A DNA stretch of 64,000 nucleotides from JBCCQH01 sp039024435 (lineage in GTDB: Bacteria > Bacteroidota > Bacteroidia > J057 > JADKCL01), in NCBI GenBank assembly GCA_039024435.1, contig JBCCQH010000006.1, forward strand, positions 40,212 to 104,211, in the 5' to 3' direction. Under the pieces are notes generated by a model that saw only the letters and a list, made by a program, of their open reading frames with translations, had not been told where the DNA came from and did not search any database. Every line of letters starts with the position of its first letter. Position 1 is the first letter of the stretch. Positions 59,373 to 64,000 of the stretch are shown piece after piece. The position numbers and the translations under genes are program-made.

Positions 59373-60539
59373 ATGGACATTGCATCGCTATTCCGCCCCT
59401 TGGATGATGGCATCATCCGCCAACGCTACGCCCTCGACAACTACCGGCTCAGCGATTTTACCACCTTCAACTACGGTGAATTTCCCAATTGGCGCAAAGC
59501 CGACGTCGTCGTGGTCGGCTGTCCGGTGGACAAAAGCTCCCGCGAAATCGCCGGCAGCGCATTGGCCCCCGACCAGATCCGCCCCCATTTCTACCACCTC
59601 ACCGTCCCCAAAACCGAGCTGAAAATCGCCGATTTGGGCAACATGGTCAAAGCCGACCGCATGACCACCTACTACGACCGCATCGCCGATGTCGTCGAGG
59701 AAATCGTAAAGGCAGGCAAACTGCTTATTCTGCTCGGCGGCAGCCAAGACATCGTCTACGGTCAATACCGCGGTTACGAAAACATCACCGACAGCGTCGA
59801 ATACGTCTGCATCGACTCGGAACTCGACGTGGAGGACAGCGACTTTGGCATCCACAACCACAGCTACAACCACAAGATTTTCCTGCACAGCCCCAACTTC
59901 CTGAGCAACTTCGTCAACCTCGGGCACCAAAGCTATTTTGTACCGCTGTCCGACCGGCAACGCATGAAAAACCTGTACTTTCCCAGCGTCCGCCTCGGGG
60001 AAATCCGGCAGGACCTCAAAGAAGCCGAACCCTTCCTGCGCAACGCCAATCTGGTCAGCTTCGACCTGAGTGCGGTCCGGGCCTCCGATGCCCCCGGCAC
60101 CACCCATCCTTCCCCGGCCGGCTTCACCGCCGAAGAAATCTGCCAACTGGCCCGCTACACCGGCCTTGCGAACCGGATCAGTTCGGTCAGCTTCACCGAA
60201 ATGCAGCCCATGAAGGACCTCAATGGCCAAACCGCTCTCTTGACCGGCCTCATGATGTGGTACCTGATCGAAGGCTACCTCGGGCGCCGCATCGACGAGC
60301 CGGAGGACCTGAGCCGCCTCACCAAATACAGCGTCAACCTGCACGGCGGGATCCAGGAAATCGTCTTCTACAAAAACCCGATGACCGAACGCTGGTGGAT
60401 GCAGGTGCCCTACGCGGACGCCCTCAGCAAGAAGAGCAACCGCAGCGAGCTGGTGCCCTGTTCGGAATCCGATTACGAGCGGGCGCGGGCGGATGAGATT
60501 CCGGAAAAATGGTGGCTTGCCCACTACAAACTAAAATAG
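59373..60539 (+). CDS. Arginase/formimidoylglutamase-fold protein with altered metal-ligand motifs
   Basis: 388 residues from ATG 59373. The fold and motif spacing are those of ureohydrolases, but the Mn ligands differ: GGSQD (122-126) in place of GGDHS, DSELD (148-152) in place of DAHxD, and SFDLSAVRASDAPG (229-242) which keeps the Asp pattern of SxDxDxxDP only partly. Arginase-type hydrolysis may therefore be lost or changed; similar proteins are commonly labelled formimidoylglutamase in Bacteroidota. thiO begins 1 bp after its stop, so they are co-transcribed. Confidence 0.85.
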   Translation: MDIASLFRPLDDGIIRQRYALDNYRLSDFTTFNYGEFPNWRKADVVVVGCPVDKSSREIAGSALAPDQIRPHFYHLTVPKTELKIADLGNMVKADRMTTYYDRIADVVEEIVKAGKLLILLGGSQDIVYGQYRGYENITDSVEYVCIDSELDVEDSDFGIHNHSYNHKIFLHSPNFLSNFVNLGHQSYFVPLSDRQRMKNLYFPSVRLGEIRQDLKEAEPFLRNANLVSFDLSAVRASDAPGTTHPSPAGFTAEEICQLARYTGLANRISSVSFTEMQPMKDLNGQTALLTGLMMWYLIEGYLGRRIDEPEDLSRLTKYSVNLHGGIQEIVFYKNPMTERWWMQVPYADALSKKSNRSELVPCSESDYERARADEIPEKWWLAHYKLK

Positions 60540-60540
60540 C

Positions 60541-61677
60541 ATGGCCGAAATCGGGGGGAAGCTGCGGATCGGGATTGTCGGCGGGGGAGTGGCCGGGCTG
60601 TTTTCGGCGTGGTACCTCGCCCGACTGGGGCAGGAGCGGATCGCCTTGACGCTGCTCGACCGGGGAGAACCCGGCCACGGCACGAGCTGGGATGCCGCCG
60701 GGATGCTCGCTCCGGTCAACGAAATCGAATTTCAGGAATTGCCGCTGTTTCGGGCCGGGCTGGCCAGCCGGGCCCTCTACGATTCCGAGGTGGTGCCGGC
60801 CCTGCCCGACATTGGTTTTCGGCGGGCGGGCACCGTGGAAATCGGATTGCATGCCGATGACACCGGCTACCTCAAGCGGCTGTACGAATTCCAGCGGGCG
60901 CAGGGACAGGCGGTCGAATGGCTCACGGGACCGCAGATCCGCGCGCGGGAACCTTTCATCACGCAAGACGTCGGTCCCGGCATCTGGTCCGAGGTCGATG
61001 CCCAGGTGGACAACCGCAAATTGGTCGCGGCGCTGGTCGCGGATCTGAAGCGGCGGGGCGTGGAGGTGCTTTCGCCCCGGGAAGTGTACGGGTATCGGGC
61101 GAATGAAAGCGGCGGTGTTGTTCTGGAAACCACCGCCGGTGAACTCCCGCTGGACCGGGTGCTGCTGGCGCCGGGGGTGCCCTCAGAGGCGCTAAAGGCC
61201 CAATTGCCCTACAAAATCTACCCGGTCAAAGGCGAAATGCTGGCCCTCGATCCACCCCGTGAATCAAGCCAGGACTTTCTCCGGGCCACCGTCCGCATCC
61301 GCAGCAAAACCTGGGGCAGTGCCTACGTCGTCCCCAAAACCGGGCGCATCCTTTGTGGCTCGACCAGCGAAGAGCGCGGCCTGGACCGGCGCCTCACCGC
61401 CGGGGGCATGCTCGACATCCTGCGCAAGTGCTACGCCGCCGTGCCCGGCATCTACGAACTCGACATCCAGGAAACCTGGGCCGGCCTCCGCCCCAGCACC
61501 CTCAGCCGCCAGCCCCTCCTCGCCGCCGATCCCCGGATCCCCGGCGCCTACCACCTCAATGGCCTGTTCCGCCACGGCATCTTACTGGGGCCTCTGTTCG
61601 GCCGGGCCGCCGCCCGCCTGATCCTGGACGGAGCGCGCCCGCCGGAAGTGGTGGAGTTCGGCTTGCCCGAGTTTTGA
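60541..61677 (+). CDS. thiO: Glycine oxidase ThiO-like FAD-dependent oxidoreductase
   Basis: 378 residues. DAO family: FAD-binding GIVGGGVAGLFSAWYLARLG at the N-terminus, ERGEPGHGTSWDAAGMLAP-like segment (DRGEPGHGTSWDAAGMLAP), then VEVLSPREVYGY, YPVKGEMLAL, and GLRPSTLSRQPLLA with the C-terminal FRHGILLGP. It oxidises glycine to the iminoglycine needed for the thiazole of thiamine. It starts 1 bp after the arginase-like gene and ends 12 bp from the convergent Roco gene. Confidence 0.9.
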   Translation: MAEIGGKLRIGIVGGGVAGLFSAWYLARLGQERIALTLLDRGEPGHGTSWDAAGMLAPVNEIEFQELPLFRAGLASRALYDSEVVPALPDIGFRRAGTVEIGLHADDTGYLKRLYEFQRAQGQAVEWLTGPQIRAREPFITQDVGPGIWSEVDAQVDNRKLVAALVADLKRRGVEVLSPREVYGYRANESGGVVLETTAGELPLDRVLLAPGVPSEALKAQLPYKIYPVKGEMLALDPPRESSQDFLRATVRIRSKTWGSAYVVPKTGRILCGSTSEERGLDRRLTAGGMLDILRKCYAAVPGIYELDIQETWAGLRPSTLSRQPLLAADPRIPGAYHLNGLFRHGILLGPLFGRAAARLILDGARPPEVVEFGLPEF

Positions 61678-61689
61678 GGCCGCTCCCGC

Positions 61690-64000
61690 TCAGCGGGGCA
61701 GCCACTTTCTGACCTTTTCCGTCGCTTCCGGAAGTTTGCGGTAGAGCACCTCTTCTAGCCACTGCTCGAACTTGCCCAAGTCGTATTCTTTCGAGAGGCT
61801 GCCGACGAGCAAGGGCAGGCTCAAGCGCAGCTTCAGCGGCCCGTCGATGCGTTTCCCGTTGCTCTGAGCGGCCGTAATCTGCGCCTGAACTTCAGCGGGC
61901 AGGTCCCGCAACCGCTCATCAAAAGCCCGCACCAATTCGGTGACTTCCTCCGCGCTCAGGCGCTCGGTGTGGAGGTCGCGCACCAGCGCTTCCATTTTCA
62001 GAATCTCCCGCTGCCCGAGGCCGAGCTGGTCCAGCCGCAACTGGGTGATGCCGAGCAGCCCCTTGAGGTTGGGAAGTTCCGATTCGATGCCTTGGAGCAG
62101 GGTTATCCCCTGGTCCTGTTTGTGGTGCAGACCATCCACGCGGTCCCGCATTTCCTCTCGCCAGCGTTCGTTCGGATCCTGCACTTTGATGCCTTCCAGC
62201 AGGTCCAGTACCGCGATTTTCTGGGGCGGTCGCTGCTTGAAGCAGTGAACCACCTGCATCGTCGGATCCCCGGAACGCTTGCGGACAACCAACTCTTCGT
62301 AATCAAAAAAGGTCCGGTTGCGGTCTTCGGTTTGGGCCGAGCAGTGGGGGCAATTGCAGGGGACTTCCCGGCGCACCCGGGTTTTGAGCTTGGGAATCCG
62401 GTCGTGAATCGATTCCAGGCTCAGCGCGAGGTTTTCGATCAGGGTGCTGGCGTCCCGGCCCCGCGCCCGAAACCGGAGGTTGTGTCCGGCGCGGACGTGG
62501 ACGAGCAACTGGCCTTCCCGAGCATCGCCTTCCGGAAATTCAAAGAGGCAGCCGTGCTTCCAGGCGTGCTCGGCCCGCGGCACCCAGCGGTGATTCCGCA
62601 CCATGAGGCGGTTCACCATGCCCCGGGGCAGGAATTCGTACCGGAAGTACAGTTCCAGCCACTTCTCCCCGCCGGTCGCGGCGCCCCAGTTTTGCATCGA
62701 GGAGGGACGGTCTTCCGGAAGGCGACCGGGCAGCAGCCACATATCTTCGCCCGCATCGTAGAGCTTGTAACAAAGTTCAAAGCGTTGCATCAGGCCGAGC
62801 AATTCGGGGACGTGAGCGCCGTAGGTGGCATCGTCCCACACCCGCTGCCCCTCCGCGTAGGTAAAGCGCCCGTTTTGCTGGTTGACCGCCGGATCGTCGA
62901 GCAGGCGGTAGATGGCATCGGTGGCCCACTCGTTGCGGAGGATGACCATGCGCCCCAGGATCTGGTCCATGTCCCGGCCCTCCGCGTGGAGCCGGGGGCG
63001 CTCGTCGTGGAAGTGCAGGATCACCCCGAGATTGTGCAGCACCCCACTCAGGATGCGGGCCCGCTCCGGGCTCACTTCCGCCCCGTCTTTTTCTGCTTCT
63101 TCGGCAAAAATCGCGTAGAATTCTTTCCAGCGGATGATCGCCCGGGTGGTGCGCAGCGCTTCCAGGCGTTCGCGGACCCGCAGCAAGTAGGGGGGATAGG
63201 TCTCCGAGAACTGGGGCAGGGCCAGGACCTCGGCTTGCATGCGCTGCCAGATCGCTTCCACGCAGGTGGGGCGGCGCCCGAGATTGCCCTGAAAACCGGC
63301 TTTTACTTGGGGAAATTCACTCTGAATGTCGTGCAGGGCCAAACCTTTCGGGCGGTCGACGAACTCATTGAGAAAGATCAGGACCGGACTCTGCCCCCCG
63401 AGCAATTCCATGACTTCCAGCCAGTAGCGGAAGGTCGGGTCGGACAGGCCGTGTCCGGAAGTTCGGGTCGAGTCCAGCAGGATGTAGAGGGAGCGCTGGG
63501 TGAGGAACAACTGGTGGATCGAGTAGTAGATGTCCTGCCCCCCGAAGTCCCAGAGGTTGAGCACCACCTCCTGCCCGTCTTCCGGGGCGGAAAAGGTCTG
63601 GCGCCGGACCTCAATGCCCCGGGTGCTGTCTTCCTCCTCGGGCAGTTCTTCCTGGTTGAGACGCCGGATCAGGCTGGTCTTACCGGTACGGCCTTCCCCG
63701 ACGACCAGGACCTTGGCTTCGTAGAGGGGGCGGAAAGCCATCTTTCCCCGGTCCCGGAAGTAGGCGACGATTGCGGCTCGTCCCTCCGCAGCCACCGCGG
63801 GTGGGGGGACTTGCATTTTTTCGGCGTCGATGCGGAGATCCAACAGCTCTCCTTCCAGTAACCGCCAAATCGAGCTGAGATCGTGGATTTGGTTGTTGTA
63901 GCAGTCGAGTTTTTGGAGTTGTTGGAGGTTTTTGAGGGGATCGAGGGCTTGGATTTGGTTGTTGTTGCAGTTGAGTATTTGGAGTTGTTGGAGGTTTTTG
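61690..64000 (-). CDS. Roco protein: leucine-rich repeats, Roc GTPase, COR domain (5' end outside the window)
   Basis: The frame is open through the right window edge; the TTG at 63843 is not the start because LRRs continue upstream. Visible parts: at least two 22-residue LRRs (LQILNCNNNQIQALDPLKN, LKLDCYNNQIHDLSSI); Roc GTPase with P-loop GEGRTGKTS (63673-63699), DFGGQ (63535-63549) and FLNEFVD for NKxD; then COR (about 440 residues); and a C-terminal CNCPHC-type zinc-binding segment with a later HC. About 770 residues present. Roco proteins dimerise through COR and bind GTP; role in bacteria unclear. Convergent with thiO. Confidence 0.92.
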   Translation of the reverse strand, partial: KNLQQLQILNCNNNQIQALDPLKNLQQLQKLDCYNNQIHDLSSIWRLLEGELLDLRIDAEKMQVPPPAVAAEGRAAIVAYFRDRGKMAFRPLYEAKVLVVGEGRTGKTSLIRRLNQEELPEEEDSTRGIEVRRQTFSAPEDGQEVVLNLWDFGGQDIYYSIHQLFLTQRSLYILLDSTRTSGHGLSDPTFRYWLEVMELLGGQSPVLIFLNEFVDRPKGLALHDIQSEFPQVKAGFQGNLGRRPTCVEAIWQRMQAEVLALPQFSETYPPYLLRVRERLEALRTTRAIIRWKEFYAIFAEEAEKDGAEVSPERARILSGVLHNLGVILHFHDERPRLHAEGRDMDQILGRMVILRNEWATDAIYRLLDDPAVNQQNGRFTYAEGQRVWDDATYGAHVPELLGLMQRFELCYKLYDAGEDMWLLPGRLPEDRPSSMQNWGAATGGEKWLELYFRYEFLPRGMVNRLMVRNHRWVPRAEHAWKHGCLFEFPEGDAREGQLLVHVRAGHNLRFRARGRDASTLIENLALSLESIHDRIPKLKTRVRREVPCNCPHCSAQTEDRNRTFFDYEELVVRKRSGDPTMQVVHCFKQRPPQKIAVLDLLEGIKVQDPNERWREEMRDRVDGLHHKQDQGITLLQGIESELPNLKGLLGITQLRLDQLGLGQREILKMEALVRDLHTERLSAEEVTELVRAFDERLRDLPAEVQAQITAAQSNGKRIDGPLKLRLSLPLLVGSLSKEYDLGKFEQWLEEVLYRKLPEATEKVRKWLPR

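Noticed and set aside
59388..60524. Minus-strand 378-residue frame
   Set aside because: Antisense to the arginase-fold gene with no recognisable motif.
63841..63843. TTG as start of the Roco gene
   Set aside because: The same frame continues upstream through clear leucine-rich repeats to the window edge.
61969..63861. Plus-strand 630-residue frame
   Set aside because: Antisense to the Roco gene; long because of GC-rich third positions, no domain.
63890..64000. 66-bp repeats as a CRISPR or satellite array
   Set aside because: They are in frame and encode leucine-rich repeats of the Roco protein.

Overview
This 64 kb window looks like ordinary chromosome from a member of the Bacteroidota, most probably a Saprospiria-type organism (Lewinella/Haliscomenobacter relatives; this finer placement is my inference). 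The reasons are the TAnnTTTG-type -7 promoter boxes, the HYC_CC_PP-type small protein, a DUF5103 type IX secretion plug homologue, three PorE-architecture TPR/PD40/OmpA proteins, Bat-type VWA genes and a short F1 epsilon subunit. Base composition is fairly GC-rich apart from an AT-rich patch near 27.07-27.31 kb. I saw no rRNA, IS element, prophage or CRISPR array. There is one tRNA (Val, GAC).

Layout. 1-2.1 kb: a truncated basic protein, an unknown acidic protein, YjbQ and a thioredoxin. 2.3-5.1 kb: two exported proteins, the second a dikinase-like protein with a phosphohistidine domain followed by an ATP-grasp domain. 5.1-9.1 kb: a leftward operon of rpoN, a PAP2-like membrane protein, an enoyl-CoA hydratase-type gene and a D-cysteine desulfhydrase/ACC deaminase homologue. 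9.1-12.6 kb: an Lrp regulator with an amidohydrolase lipoprotein, an acyl-CoA thioesterase and a small exported protein. 13.2-14.5 kb: thyA-folA. 14.85-17.9 kb: a probable metal-handling operon (HYC_CC_PP protein, HMA protein, TonB receptor), then hemH. 19.2-24.3 kb: surface lipoproteins (EGF-like, phospholipase D-like, lipocalin-like) and a DUF1800-DUF1501 pair.

24.4-28.2 kb: a voltage-gated K+ channel with a zinc ribbon, a radical SAM gene carrying an in-frame amber codon, an XRE regulator, an orphan ModA and tRNA-Val. 28.2-35.1 kb: a long leftward run of DUF58, a BatD-like protein, BatA, YggS, an ABC-F ATPase and the DUF5103 plug homologue. 35.3-41 kb: KptA, two peptidase/hydrolase-type proteins, a DUF4412-like protein and a histone-deacetylase-like amidohydrolase. 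41.1-48.5 kb: three tandem TPR-PD40-OmpA proteins. 48.6-51.9 kb: rplS, trmD, atpC and atpD. 52.1-56 kb: an alpha-glucan pair (GH13 enzyme and lipoprotein pullulanase). 56.1-56.7 kb: parDE. 56.8-61.7 kb: a membrane protein, thiS, an epimerase, an arginase-fold protein with altered metal motifs, and thiO. 61.7-64 kb: a Roco (LRR-Roc-COR) GTPase cut by the window edge.

Themes: cell-envelope biology dominates (exported and lipid-anchored proteins, PorE-like anchors, T9SS plug, glucan degradation). Several genes have a -7 box only 3-5 nt before the start codon, which suggests leaderless mRNAs. The points most worth following up are the secreted glucan-dikinase-like protein, the amber codon in the radical SAM gene, the tandem PorE-like paralogues (one with two OmpA domains), the degenerate PAP2 and arginase relatives, and the Roco protein with a 66-bp repeat unit.
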